Positions 15,042-24,320 of a stretch of 64,000 nucleotides of DNA are shown piece by piece (position 1 is the stretch's first letter; every line of letters begins with the position of its first letter). The position numbers and the translations under genes were made by a program. The stretch lies in contig MERU01000007.1 in NCBI GenBank assembly GCA_001770725.1, positions 1 through 64,000 of the forward strand, in the 5' to 3' direction. Below the pieces are notes generated by a model that saw only the letters and a program-made list of their open reading frames with translations, did not search any database and was not told the origin of the DNA. This DNA is from Burkholderiales bacterium RIFCSPHIGHO2_01_FULL_63_240 (GTDB lineage: Bacteria; Pseudomonadota; Gammaproteobacteria; Burkholderiales; Burkholderiaceae_C).

Positions 15042-16666
15042 TCGTGGTGGCTGGGGAGGTGATCTGGCTGGCAGGAGCGGCCCTCCTGGGGGCCGTCGCG
15101 GGTGCCCTGCTGCATCGGTTCCTGCCGCAAGCCGTTCGGCACCTGTTGCGCCTGACGGGCCTGCGCGGGCCCGTTCCGGGTGAGCCATCCGCCGACACCT
15201 TGGCAGCCGATGCGAGGCCCGACGAGTTGCCGAACGCGGACGCCCTGGACCCCGACGAGCCGACGCCATCGCTCCGCTCGGCCATGTCCGACCCGCTCAC
15301 CGGCCTGGCCAGCCGACTGATGCTGGAAGACCAGCTCGCATCCGCCGCCCTGCGCGCCGAAGCCCGCCAGCGCCGGCTGGCCCTGCTCTACCTCGACCTC
15401 GACGGCTTCAAGGCCATCAACGATTCGTGTGGGTACCGCGCGGGCGACGGCCTGCTGCGCGAGGTCGCCATCCGCCTGCTCACGCTGGCGCGCTCGACCG
15501 ACACCATCGCCCGCGTCGGCGCCGACGAGTTCCTGATGCTGATGGACGGCGACCCCGACAGCGCCGCGGCCACGCTGGTGGCCGACCGCGTGCGCCAGGC
15601 CCTGCAGCGCCCTTACCAGCTGCCTGGCCGCGAGGTGCGACTGTCGTGCTCCATCGGCATCGTGATCTACCCCGACCACGGCTCGCGCGCCCGCCTGATC
15701 GCCCGTGCCGACGCCGCCATGCTCGCCGCCAAGCGCGCCGGTGGCAACATGCACTGCTTCTTCGACCCGGACATGGAGCACGACGCGCAGGACGTCATCG
15801 ACCTGCAACGCGACCTGCGCCGCGCCATCGAAACCCGCACCGGCCTGGAGCTGCACTACCAGCCCAAGATCGACGGCCGAACCGGCCAGGTCACCGGCGC
15901 CGAGGCCCTGCTGCGCTGGCACCATCCCGACCGCGGCATGGTCAGCCCCGGCGTCTTCGTGCCGATCGCCGAGCGCTTCGGCCTCATCGGCAGCCTGGGC
16001 CAATGGGTCACCGACGAAGCCTGCCGGCAGATGCGCATCTGGCAGGCCGCGGGCCTGGACATGCACGTGGCCATCAACCTGTCCGTGCACCAGTTGCGCC
16101 AGAGCGACCTCGTCGAGCGCGTGCAGGACTCGCTGCGACGCCATGCCGTGCCCGCCGAGCGCCTGACCTTCGAGATCACCGAATCGGCTGCGATGGAAGA
16201 CCCGCAAGCCTCGCTGCGGCTGTTCGAGCGGCTGGCCCAGGTGGGCGTGAGCCTGGCCATCGACGACTTCGGCACAGGCTATTCATCGCTGGCCTACCTG
16301 AGCAAGCTGCCGGCCTCCCAGCTGAAGATCGATCGCTGCTTCGTGCAGGACGTCGACCGCGACGACGACGCCCGCGCCATCGTGTGCGCGGTCATCAAGC
16401 TGTCGCATGCGCTGGGGCTCACCGTCGTCGCCGAAGGCGTGGAGACGCAGCCCCAGCTCGACATCCTGCGCCGCCTGGGTTGCGACGAGCTGCAAGGCTT
16501 CCTGTTCGCCCGACCGATGCCGGCGCGCCACTTGCAGACCTGGCTGCAGGGCCAGGACACGAGCGCCCACCGAGACGGCTTTTCCGACAGCGACTTTCAG
16601 GCCGACGACATCGGCGCGCTCTCGCCGGTGCGCAAACGCCCACCGGCCGCCGACCCACCCGCCTGA
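15038..16666 (+). CDS. GGDEF-EAL protein, paralogue of the preceding gene
   Basis: 542 residues. One N-terminal transmembrane helix (about 6-30) replaces the seven-helix sensor of its neighbour. The GGDEF domain reads GADEF with an RSTD inhibitory site; the EAL domain is complete ([47 protein letters not shown]). Probable c-di-GMP phosphodiesterase. The two EAL domains share long identical stretches (for example AERFGLIG and NLSVHQLRQ), pointing to tandem duplication followed by loss or gain of the sensor. The start overlaps the previous stop (ATGA). The C-terminal ~40 residues are disordered and proline-rich. The gene converges on the ion-channel gene, 21 bases apart. Confidence 0.88.
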   Translation: MIVVAGEVIWLAGAALLGAVAGALLHRFLPQAVRHLLRLTGLRGPVPGEPSADTLAADARPDELPNADALDPDEPTPSLRSAMSDPLTGLASRLMLEDQLASAALRAEARQRRLALLYLDLDGFKAINDSCGYRAGDGLLREVAIRLLTLARSTDTIARVGADEFLMLMDGDPDSAAATLVADRVRQALQRPYQLPGREVRLSCSIGIVIYPDHGSRARLIARADAAMLAAKRAGGNMHCFFDPDMEHDAQDVIDLQRDLRRAIETRTGLELHYQPKIDGRTGQVTGAEALLRWHHPDRGMVSPGVFVPIAERFGLIGSLGQWVTDEACRQMRIWQAAGLDMHVAINLSVHQLRQSDLVERVQDSLRRHAVPAERLTFEITESAAMEDPQASLRLFERLAQVGVSLAIDDFGTGYSSLAYLSKLPASQLKIDRCFVQDVDRDDDARAIVCAVIKLSHALGLTVVAEGVETQPQLDILRRLGCDELQGFLFARPMPARHLQTWLQGQDTSAHRDGFSDSDFQADDIGALSPVRKRPPAADPPA

Positions 16667-16687
16667 GGCCTGGGCCAGCGTCTCTCG

Positions 16688-17569
16688 TCAATCGCGCTGG
16701 TACTCGGGCAGCGCGTGCCCGCAGTGCATGCAGTAGCGGGCTGTCGCGCTGTGGCCCTCGGTCAGGCAGTTCTGGCAGGTGCGCGTGGTCGGCGTCGGCA
16801 GGCGGCCGCGCTGCAGCGCCATCTCCGTCGTCACGATGCCGGTGGGCACGGCCAGCACGCCCCAGCCCAGCATCATCATCATCGACGAGATCAAGCGCCC
16901 CAGGTCCGTCTTGGGCGTGATGTCGCCGAAGCCCACCGTGGTCATCGTCGTGATGGCCCAGTACATCGACGTGGGGATGCTGGTGAAGCCGTTGGCCGGC
17001 CCTTCGACCACGTACATCACGGTGGCCATCAGCAGCGCCACCATCAGCACGAAGGACAGGAACACCAGGATCTTGCGTTTGCTGGCCACCAGGGCCTGTG
17101 CGAGCATCGTGTACTCGGCCACGTAGCCGGTGAGTTTGAGCACGCGGAACATGCGCAACAGGCGCAGCACCCGCACGTCGATCAGCACGTGCAGGCCGGG
17201 CACGAACAGCGCCAGCCAGGTCGGCAGGGTCGACAGCAGGTCGATGACGCCAAAGAAGCTGCGCGCATACACCAGCGGCTTTTGCACGCACACCAGGCGC
17301 AGCACGTACTCGACGGTGAACAGCGCGGTGAACACCCACTCGGCCACGCCGAAGAAGTCACCGAATGCCGCGTGCATGCTCGGCATGCTGTCGAGCACCA
17401 CCATGACGACGCTGGCCACGATGGTCAGCAGCAGGGCCTGGTCGAACCAGCGGCCGGCGCGGGTGTCGGCCTCGAAGATGATGGTGTAGAGCGTCAGCCG
17501 CCAGCCGCTCAGGGGCTTGCCCAGCTGGTGCTCCGGGTTGCTGGCGGCGCGTGCGGCGGGATGGTTCAC
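16688..17569 (-). CDS. Voltage-gated potassium channel with C-terminal zinc ribbon
   Basis: A 293-residue six-helix ion channel. S4 carries regularly spaced arginines (RVLRLLRMFRVLKL, about residues 130-143), the pore has the K+ filter TTVGFGD (about 211-217), and helices S1-S6 are evident. The C-terminus has a CxxC-x14-CxxC zinc ribbon (CQNC and CMHC, about 268-288) instead of the usual RCK/cNMP domain, which may act as a redox or metal sensor. Start is GTG at 17569 with a weak ribosome-binding site. A homotetramer in the inner membrane is expected. It is divergent from vgrG by 148 bases. Confidence 0.85.
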   Translation of the reverse strand: MNHPAARAASNPEHQLGKPLSGWRLTLYTIIFEADTRAGRWFDQALLLTIVASVVMVVLDSMPSMHAAFGDFFGVAEWVFTALFTVEYVLRLVCVQKPLVYARSFFGVIDLLSTLPTWLALFVPGLHVLIDVRVLRLLRMFRVLKLTGYVAEYTMLAQALVASKRKILVFLSFVLMVALLMATVMYVVEGPANGFTSIPTSMYWAITTMTTVGFGDITPKTDLGRLISSMMMMLGWGVLAVPTGIVTTEMALQRGRLPTPTTRTCQNCLTEGHSATARYCMHCGHALPEYQRD

Positions 17570-17717
17570 AGGTTCGGGCAGTTGGGTGGGTTACGACTAC
17601 TTGCAACTTTCCCCCAGCAGGGGGGCGGTGCCGCGCCAGCCCGCCAGGGCCTTCACAGCGATGATGCGAGGCTGCCCCGCAGAGGGCAGGTCAAAAGCAT
17701 ACATCTCAGGTGGAGTC

Positions 17718-20609
17718 ATGAATCCTCTGGCGTCGAGCCTCCTGGCCGCCGTCCAGCTCAGCCAGGCCACGCGCCTGCTGCAGCTCGACACGGCTTTGGC
17801 GGGCGCAACCCTGCTCGTCGAGCGCGCCACGCTCACCGAAAGCCTGCACGCGCTCGAGCCCCTGCGCGCCGAGGTCGACTGCGTCAGCACCGAGGCGGGC
17901 CTGCCGCTCAAGTCGCTCATGGGCACCCGCGTGGCCTTGCGCCTGCTGCAGGCCGATGGCAGCTGGCGCACCTGGCAGGGCTGGGTGGCCGCGGTGGCGC
18001 AACTGGGCAGCGACGGCGGCCTGGGCCGCTACCGCCTCACCGTGCGCGACGGCAGCTGCTGGCTGGCCCTGCGCCGAGACACCCGCATCTTCCAGGACCT
18101 CACCACCGCAGACATCGTCTCGCAGGTGCTGCAGGCGTGGCCACAGCTGCCGTTCAGGCTCGATGTGGCCGAGGCAGGACCGCTGCGCGCCATCACCACC
18201 CAGCACCGCGAAACCGACTGGGCCTTTGCCTGCCGCCTGATGGCTGCCGAAGGCTGGAGCTGGCGACTGGACCACACCGCTGCGCCTGACGCCGGTCCCC
18301 AACTCGTCGTCTTCGACCAGGCCGCCGAGCGCCCTGACCTGGGTGGCTTGCGCTTCAGCCAGCCCGGCCGCCACGGCGCGGCGGGCACGCTGCTGGGCCA
18401 GCTCGCCGGCAACCTGTTCGGCGGTTTCGCGCAGGACACGCTCACCGAATGGGCCACCTCGCAGGCCGTCGGCCCCAACGCCGTCACGCTGGGTGCCTGG
18501 GACGAGCGCCAACTCGCTGGCGTTGCCGCACAGGCCCAGAGCGAGCGCCCCGCTGGCGTGCCCCCGCTGGAGTTCTACCGGGGCCATGGCGAACGCCAGC
18601 ACGCCAATGGCCGCGTGGCCGACGCCCTGCACGCCAGCCCCGCCGAAGCCGAAGGCGGCACGCAAGACCTGCTCGACGCCCTGGCCCTGCAACAGCAAGG
18701 CATCGACGCCGCCGGCGCCGTGCGCGCGCTGCACCCTGGCGCCACCTTCGAGTTGCTGGACCACGACGGGTACGGCGCGGGCACCGATCGGCGATTCGCC
18801 GCCATCGCCGTCACCCACGAGATGGCCAACAACCTGGGCGCGCAAGCCGCCGAGATCCTGCGCGCCACCGACGTCGAACAGGGCAGCTACCGCAACCGCT
18901 TCAGCGCCGCGCCCGCCAGCTTGCGCCTGCTGCCCCTGCCAACGGCCTTCGAGGCCCCTGCTGCACCGGGCCCGCAAACCGCCTGGGTCATGACCCAGGG
19001 CGAAGACCCCATCCACGCCGACCGCGATGGCCGTGTGCGCATCCAGTTTGCGTGGCAGCGCGGCGAGCGCCCGCTGGCTGGCGCACTCCACGCGCCCAAC
19101 ACACCTGCTGGCGCCTCCACCGGCCATGCGCCCGGCGACGCCACCAGCGGCACCTGGGTGCGCGTGGCCCAAGGCGTGGCCGGCCCCGACTGGGGTGCGC
19201 TGTTCACGCCCCGCCCCGGCTCCGAGGTGCTGGTCGACTTCATCGACGGTGACATCGACCGCCCCCTCATCGTCGGCCAGTTGCACAACGGCCCGCACGA
19301 GCTGCCCTGGCCCGCGGGCGTGGACGCCGGCGCCAACCACCCCGGCACGATCTCGGGCTGGCACCACCCGCACCTGGACGGCCAGGGCGCCAACCAGTGG
19401 GTGGTCGATGACGCCACGGGCCAGTTGCGCATGCGCCTGGCCAGCCATTCCAGCGCCACCGGCCACAGCGAACTCACGCTGGGCCACCTGATCCAGCAAA
19501 GCGCGCGCGGCGGCTCGGGCGCAGCGCAGCGCGGCCAGTGGCTGGGCGAGGGCTTCTATGGCCACACCGAAGGCTGGGCCGTGGTGCGCGCTGGCGAAGG
19601 CCTGCTGCTGAGCACCTCGGCACGCCCTGCGCAAGGCGGCAGCGTGGCCCGCACGCAAATGGACGCGGCCGAGGCCGTGGGCCAGCTCAAGGCCGCGCAG
19701 CAACTGGGCGACGTGCTCGCGCAAAGCGCCCGCCAGCAAGGCGCCCATGGCCTGCACAGCCACGAGGCCGGCCAGGCCTGGGCCACCCACACCGAGGCCA
19801 TGGACCCGGCCGCGCAGGGCAAGCACACCGGCGCTGTGGGCGGCCAGGACACCCGCCAGGCGCGCGCCGGCAGCCGAGACCTGGCCGAGCCGGTCGAGCG
19901 CTTCGCCAAGCCCCTGCTGCACCTGGACACACCGGCCTCGGCCACCTGGGTCACGCCCGCCAGCATCCACCTGTTCAGCGGGCAGGACCACAGCGTCAGC
20001 GCCCAGGGCGACGTGCACCTCACGGCCGCGCACACCGTCAGCACCGTCAGCGGCCAGACCACCAGCCTCTACACCCACGCAGGTGGCATCAAGGCCATCA
20101 CCGCCAACGCCGCCTTGAGCGTGCGCGCCCACACCGACTCGCAGCAGGTCTGGTCAGAACAGGACCTGACCGTGCAGAGCACGACGGACGAGGTGCGCAT
20201 CCAGGCGAGCAAGAGCATCACGCTGACGGCGGGGCAGAGCCAGATCGTCATCGAGGGCGGGGACATCACCTTCTCGTGTCCGGGAAGTTGGACGGTGAAG
20301 GGGGCGAGTCATGATTGGTTGGGTGGGGGGAGTCAGGCGGCGAGCCTGCCGGCGATGCCGTCGGATGGCGCACAAATCACCGATTGGATCGAACTCGACT
20401 ACCGAGACCCAGACACCGGAGAGCCCGTGCCATCAGCGAGCTACGAGATTCACTTTCAAGGTGGCGCACCGTTCAAGGGAACCCTGGACTCATCGGGGCG
20501 GGCACGACATGAGAACGTTCAGAGGCTGCCTGTGACCAAGGTGATCTATCACCCACGCACACCGGAGGACGAATGCGTCGCCCCGGACCTTGAACGAATC
20601 GTGGGCTGA
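17718..20609 (+). CDS. vgrG: VgrG spike protein of a type VI secretion system, with C-terminal extension
   Basis: 963 residues. The N-terminal ~420 residues are the gp27-like hub; an OB-fold/needle start follows at about 435-525 ('DRDGRVRIQFAWQRGERP', 'GTWVRVAQ', 'PRPGSEVLVDFIDGD'), then a DUF2345 region (about 745-858, 'LTAGQSQIVIEGGDI'). The last ~105 residues are an extra beta-rich, transthyretin-like domain that probably docks the cargo encoded next. ATG at 17718 has an AGGTGGAG ribosome-binding site. No other T6SS structural genes are in the window, so this is an orphan vgrG island. Base composition changes to clearly lower GC near 20360, at the C-terminal extension. Confidence 0.9.
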   Translation: MNPLASSLLAAVQLSQATRLLQLDTALAGATLLVERATLTESLHALEPLRAEVDCVSTEAGLPLKSLMGTRVALRLLQADGSWRTWQGWVAAVAQLGSDGGLGRYRLTVRDGSCWLALRRDTRIFQDLTTADIVSQVLQAWPQLPFRLDVAEAGPLRAITTQHRETDWAFACRLMAAEGWSWRLDHTAAPDAGPQLVVFDQAAERPDLGGLRFSQPGRHGAAGTLLGQLAGNLFGGFAQDTLTEWATSQAVGPNAVTLGAWDERQLAGVAAQAQSERPAGVPPLEFYRGHGERQHANGRVADALHASPAEAEGGTQDLLDALALQQQGIDAAGAVRALHPGATFELLDHDGYGAGTDRRFAAIAVTHEMANNLGAQAAEILRATDVEQGSYRNRFSAAPASLRLLPLPTAFEAPAAPGPQTAWVMTQGEDPIHADRDGRVRIQFAWQRGERPLAGALHAPNTPAGASTGHAPGDATSGTWVRVAQGVAGPDWGALFTPRPGSEVLVDFIDGDIDRPLIVGQLHNGPHELPWPAGVDAGANHPGTISGWHHPHLDGQGANQWVVDDATGQLRMRLASHSSATGHSELTLGHLIQQSARGGSGAAQRGQWLGEGFYGHTEGWAVVRAGEGLLLSTSARPAQGGSVARTQMDAAEAVGQLKAAQQLGDVLAQSARQQGAHGLHSHEAGQAWATHTEAMDPAAQGKHTGAVGGQDTRQARAGSRDLAEPVERFAKPLLHLDTPASATWVTPASIHLFSGQDHSVSAQGDVHLTAAHTVSTVSGQTTSLYTHAGGIKAITANAALSVRAHTDSQQVWSEQDLTVQSTTDEVRIQASKSITLTAGQSQIVIEGGDITFSCPGSWTVKGASHDWLGGGSQAASLPAMPSDGAQITDWIELDYRDPDTGEPVPSASYEIHFQGGAPFKGTLDSSGRARHENVQRLPVTKVIYHPRTPEDECVAPDLERIVG

Positions 20610-20616
20610 GGATCAC

Positions 20617-22209
20617 ATGTCTACAGCAATCCAATCAAATGCAACATCCGCAGGTCCCAGCGAACGGGACACCCGTGCTGCCTTGGCTTGGGAAACGGGG
20701 CAAAAGCAACCCGATAGCAAAAACACGTGGGAATGGTTGTGGGAGGCCGTTCAAGGCGATTTCAACGACAACAGATCAACCGGGCAGATTGCATTCGATG
20801 CGGCTGTTTCGATGATCCCGGTTGTCGATCAAATCTGTGATGTGCGCGACATCATCGCCAACAGCCGAGCCATTGCCACAGCACCCAAAGACGAGGACAA
20901 CACGTGGAAATGGGTTGCCCTTGTCCTGACGTTGATTGGCCTTTTTCCCAGCTTGGGAAGCCTGGTCAAAGGCGTCCTGAAGATCTTCTTCTTGTTTGTC
21001 CGGCGTTATGGCGGCAATCACGTTATCAAGGCAGTGGATGATGCGATGACATGGGTCATCACCTTCTTGCGGAAAAAGGAGGTTCAGGACCACTTGCGTC
21101 GACTCAAGGTGGATGACGTTTTCAAGTGGTTGGCGGATCAAATCAGGAAGGTCAAAGCCAAGGTTTCCAAGGCGGTGATTCTGTCGGCCTTTGACAAAGG
21201 CATTGCTGTCATGCGATCGCTGCTGGACAAGGTGACGTGGTTGCCCGGCAGCATGGGGCGTCGCGCTCAGGCCACCATCGACATGGTTCTGTCTGTGCGA
21301 AAGCAAGCCGATCAGTGGATCGAGAAAGCCCTGGCCCCTGTGCAGAATGTGCTGAATCGGGTGATCTGGCGGCTTGATTACGAAAGTGCTTTGCAGCGTA
21401 GCGCCATCGTCAATGCCAGAAACGTTCATTTCAGAGGCGTGTTGCCGGAAACCCGAGCGCTCACGTTGATGAAAACGACCAAGCCCAGGCCATCTTGGCT
21501 GAGCGAGGGGCGAGCGGTCGAGTGGTCGGAGCAGAACCTGCGCAATGGCAAGGTGGCGGTTCAGCGGAAGATGGAGGATGGTTGGTGTGAATTGTCGGAT
21601 CAGAACATCAAGTCTTTCCATAGCATGAAGGCTGTCTCCATCACTGGGCCGGCCAAGCTGTACCGCGTCACGTCGCCTTCCAATGGGGCCATGGGAGATT
21701 GCTGGATCCCTGAAGACGTATGGGTCAAGATCGTCAACAGTCCCGATCCAAAATCGGCTTGGCGCAAATACTTGGCTGTGTGGCCAGACTGGAATCCAGA
21801 CAGTCAGTTTGTTGTGATGGAGGTGCCAGCTGGGCAAACGTTGAAGGCATGGCGAGGGCCGGCGGCAAGCCAAGTCAAGCCGGAAACATCGGGCCTGAGT
21901 GCGCATCTCGAAGGTGGCTGGGATCAGATCATTTTCAAAGTCAAAGGGTCCGAGTTCGATACCACCCGCTACTTCATGCGAGGCGGTGGAAATGGAGAAA
22001 AGCTACACCCTCCTGGGTTGACCCGCGAAGAGTGGGCCAAATTGACGCCAGCAAAAAGGATCGCCTACACGCCTGTTCGTGAGCGCATCAATCACGAAGG
22101 CATCCGAGGGCCCTTTGATACGGGATGGGGCTCAACCGATTTCGACCCACAATTGCGAGATGCTCGCATTGGCTTGCCCGCCTTGCCGGGCCAAGTCACC
22201 AATCGTTGA
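20617..22209 (+). CDS. Putative T6SS effector (polymorphic toxin) with unassigned C-terminal domain
   Basis: 530 residues; the ATG at 20617 has a GAGG site and lies 7 bases after vgrG. Residues about 25-135 are a pre-toxin region known from VgrG-linked effectors: 'SMIPVVDQICDVRDI' followed by a hydrophobic pair of segments (WVALVLTLIGLFPSLGSLV). A helical middle follows. The C-terminal ~185 residues (from KLYRVTSP, about 347) contain 'DCWIPEDVW', 'LAVWPDWN' and 'GGWDQIIF'. The order Tyr-Arg ... Trp ... Gly-Gly-x-x-Gln-Ile is reminiscent of ADP-ribosyltransferase/NADase-type toxins, but this is a weak resemblance. No signal peptide or PAAR domain. Delivery by the upstream VgrG and neutralisation by the downstream proteins are inferred from order. 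Confidence 0.7.
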   Translation: MSTAIQSNATSAGPSERDTRAALAWETGQKQPDSKNTWEWLWEAVQGDFNDNRSTGQIAFDAAVSMIPVVDQICDVRDIIANSRAIATAPKDEDNTWKWVALVLTLIGLFPSLGSLVKGVLKIFFLFVRRYGGNHVIKAVDDAMTWVITFLRKKEVQDHLRRLKVDDVFKWLADQIRKVKAKVSKAVILSAFDKGIAVMRSLLDKVTWLPGSMGRRAQATIDMVLSVRKQADQWIEKALAPVQNVLNRVIWRLDYESALQRSAIVNARNVHFRGVLPETRALTLMKTTKPRPSWLSEGRAVEWSEQNLRNGKVAVQRKMEDGWCELSDQNIKSFHSMKAVSITGPAKLYRVTSPSNGAMGDCWIPEDVWVKIVNSPDPKSAWRKYLAVWPDWNPDSQFVVMEVPAGQTLKAWRGPAASQVKPETSGLSAHLEGGWDQIIFKVKGSEFDTTRYFMRGGGNGEKLHPPGLTREEWAKLTPAKRIAYTPVRERINHEGIRGPFDTGWGSTDFDPQLRDARIGLPALPGQVTNR

Positions 22210-22220
22210 GTGCTGTTCAC

Positions 22221-23393
22221 ATGTCTTGGTTTCGTCGTTCTCCACCGCCGCCTCCAACGGACCTTTTTGGCAATCCTTTGCACAAGGGGCTGCCGTTTGA
22301 GTTGAGCCTCTGGCAGAAGCGTCAGGCTGCCTTGTTGATTCGCTGGACGTCAGATGAATACCTGAAAGGTCTGAAGTCTTTGATCGATGGCCTCATCAGG
22401 GGGGCAGACATCGATTTGCTGCTCGCCGATCAACAGGGGCGTGATGCGCTGATGATCAACGAGCGCTGGGGTGTGCGGGATGCCTCGGTGAACTGGGGTA
22501 CGCATGTTCGCTCTGCGCTGCAAGATTTCCAGCAGGCCACGGTCAAGTTGTTGGCTTGGCGTGAGCAGGGCGTGTATGGCATGACGGGGGCCAATCAGTG
22601 TGGTCGGATGTTGGACGAACATTCTTCGCTATGGATGACCCCTGACGAAGAGTCTCGCTTCAACGAAAGCTGGAAGCAGCTGTATGCCTACGCATCGAAG
22701 TTGGATGATGCGGTGTCCCCCAGTCGCAATCTGAATGACTTTTCTTTTGCTTCCGAGTGGGACGCATTGTCTCCGGTGACAAGACGGGCTCCCCAGGGCA
22801 AGCTGGTGGTCAACACTGCGGTCGAGGCGAAGACAGGGGAGCATCCTCCGGTTGCAGGAATTTACGTACCGCAGGATGACCCATTTGGTGCCTTGCAGTT
22901 CGGCTGGCCAGGTTCCGAGGATGGTGCGTTGCGACCTTGTCTGACGTTCAATCAGGTTGGCCGAGATCTGGTCACTGCCGTTGGACGCAATGAGCTGTGG
23001 CAGAACGGCAAGGAGATCGCGGGCTTTGCATCATCCCTGGCAAAGAAGCGGCAGATCAGCGACTGGGGTGTTTTCGAGGCAAGTGATGCAGGCGATCCTC
23101 GGTGGGCACCGGCTCTTGTTGCATTGAATGCCTTCGAGTCCCGTTCTTGTGGTTGGTACCTGGTTGAGGCGATTGAGGGGCAACACGAGTTCCTTGATGC
23201 AGAGGGCGAGGCCAGTCCGGGTGAAAGCCTGAGCTGCCAGGCCGGTCAGGCCTGTCCACGGGATGGTGACTGGGAAACCCCCGCCAAGGCAAATAGCCGA
23301 CGTGGCTTCAAACAGGGCGAGATCATGCCCAGCGTCGATGGCGACTACGGAAGAACCATCTGGCATTGGGTCGTGGATCAACGAGATCGTTGA
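22221..23393 (+). CDS. Imm71/Imm72-like immunity protein
   Basis: A 390-residue protein with no signal peptide, 11 bases after the effector gene. The C-terminal part contains GIYVPQDDPFGALQFGW (about 210-226) and the run CPRDGDWETPAKANSRR ... GEIMP ... DYGRTIWHW (about 343-384), which I recognise as the pattern of Imm71/Imm72-type immunity proteins linked to T6SS toxins. The N-terminal ~150 residues are helical. The N-terminus is unusually proline-rich (RRSPPPPPTD). It would bind and neutralise the adjacent effector in the cytoplasm, although Imm71/72 partners are poorly characterised. Lower GC than the chromosome. Its TGA is directly followed by the ATG of the next gene. Confidence 0.65.
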   Translation: MSWFRRSPPPPPTDLFGNPLHKGLPFELSLWQKRQAALLIRWTSDEYLKGLKSLIDGLIRGADIDLLLADQQGRDALMINERWGVRDASVNWGTHVRSALQDFQQATVKLLAWREQGVYGMTGANQCGRMLDEHSSLWMTPDEESRFNESWKQLYAYASKLDDAVSPSRNLNDFSFASEWDALSPVTRRAPQGKLVVNTAVEAKTGEHPPVAGIYVPQDDPFGALQFGWPGSEDGALRPCLTFNQVGRDLVTAVGRNELWQNGKEIAGFASSLAKKRQISDWGVFEASDAGDPRWAPALVALNAFESRSCGWYLVEAIEGQHEFLDAEGEASPGESLSCQAGQACPRDGDWETPAKANSRRGFKQGEIMPSVDGDYGRTIWHWVVDQRDR

Positions 23394-24317
23394 ATGGCGA
23401 CAGGTAGAGCGAAGGCTGGGGCTGGGCCAGTTGTTTGGCGTGGCATTCATGAACTCACCATTGTGGTGACTTGCCTGCTGATCTTGGGATGCGATGTGTC
23501 ATCGAACACAGTGCAATCAGGCGATTCACATGCTGCGGATGTGACTGGCCGAGCAATTGCTGTTCGCCTCGGCGAACAAGCCAAGTCACTGGCAGCACGA
23601 GATCCTTATAGGTTGAAGTTGGATGCGCAACCGGCCGGGCTTGACTTTGTTCGGGCCAAGTGGAGTGAGCCGGGACTGGGCACCGTCGAGATCCAGCATG
23701 ACGCCGTTCGCTTGAGGCTTGAGAGGGCCTTGACCTTGGACGCAACGCAGGATGCAGCATCTTTTGGTGAAGAGGGCATCACCGAGGTTGACGTCAACAT
23801 GCAGTTGGTTGATCAGGATCTGATTGCCCATGATGACGCTCGGCTGCGCTATTGGGCGCTTCTTCAATCGCTCAAGAACAGCGGGTGGCGATCAACGATT
23901 GAACGCGGCATGCCTCGCTTGTCGGGCAAAGACAGATACGCGTACGCCATGAATCATTCTTCTTCGATGGGGTTGGATGTTGACTACACGCCGACGCTGG
24001 CTGAGTGGATGCGCATCGAGTCGCAAACCCCGTGGGGCTTTTGGCGTGACGGTGTTTACCTCGAAGTGAGTTTCATGCGCGAGCACACCTTGCTCGATCC
24101 GACCAAGCCTGGTGCTTACGTTGTCACTGCTCGTGTTCGAACCGGACGAGAAGAGGCCCGATCGCTGGTGGAGCCGGGCGACAGGGATCGTTGGCAGGAA
24201 ACCCTGCCTGGGATCCTGGCGCAATTGAATCAGGTGCGTGAAAAAAAGGAGCAGGAGTTGAGTGGGCGTGAGGGCACTGTTTTGAAGAACTATCAAGACC
24301 CACCGCTTGTGAATTGA
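23394..24317 (+). CDS. Putative T6SS-associated lipoprotein (immunity or accessory)
   Basis: Up to 307 residues. After a long N-region a hydrophobic segment ends in LLILGC (Cys33), a plausible lipobox, so the mature protein would be lipid-anchored and periplasmic. A later start (for example GTG codons before the hydrophobic core) would give a more usual signal peptide. The mature part is beta/alpha with 'QPAGLDFVRAKW', 'GVYLEVSF' and 'DRDRWQETLPGIL'. No family recognised. Position directly behind effector and Imm71/72-like genes, with zero spacing, suggests a second immunity or protective protein in the envelope. A truncated and frameshifted copy follows immediately. Confidence 0.6.
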   Translation: MATGRAKAGAGPVVWRGIHELTIVVTCLLILGCDVSSNTVQSGDSHAADVTGRAIAVRLGEQAKSLAARDPYRLKLDAQPAGLDFVRAKWSEPGLGTVEIQHDAVRLRLERALTLDATQDAASFGEEGITEVDVNMQLVDQDLIAHDDARLRYWALLQSLKNSGWRSTIERGMPRLSGKDRYAYAMNHSSSMGLDVDYTPTLAEWMRIESQTPWGFWRDGVYLEVSFMREHTLLDPTKPGAYVVTARVRTGREEARSLVEPGDRDRWQETLPGILAQLNQVREKKEQELSGREGTVLKNYQDPPLVN

Positions 24318-24320
24318 TCT

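Noticed and set aside
12867-15269. An 800-codon leftward frame across the GGDEF-EAL gene
   Set aside because: Shadow frame with no recognisable domain; the sense strand has complete EAL motifs.
17517-17717. Upstream extension of the VgrG frame
   Set aside because: The frame is open to 17517, but the hub domain begins at the ATG at 17718, which has a good ribosome-binding site.
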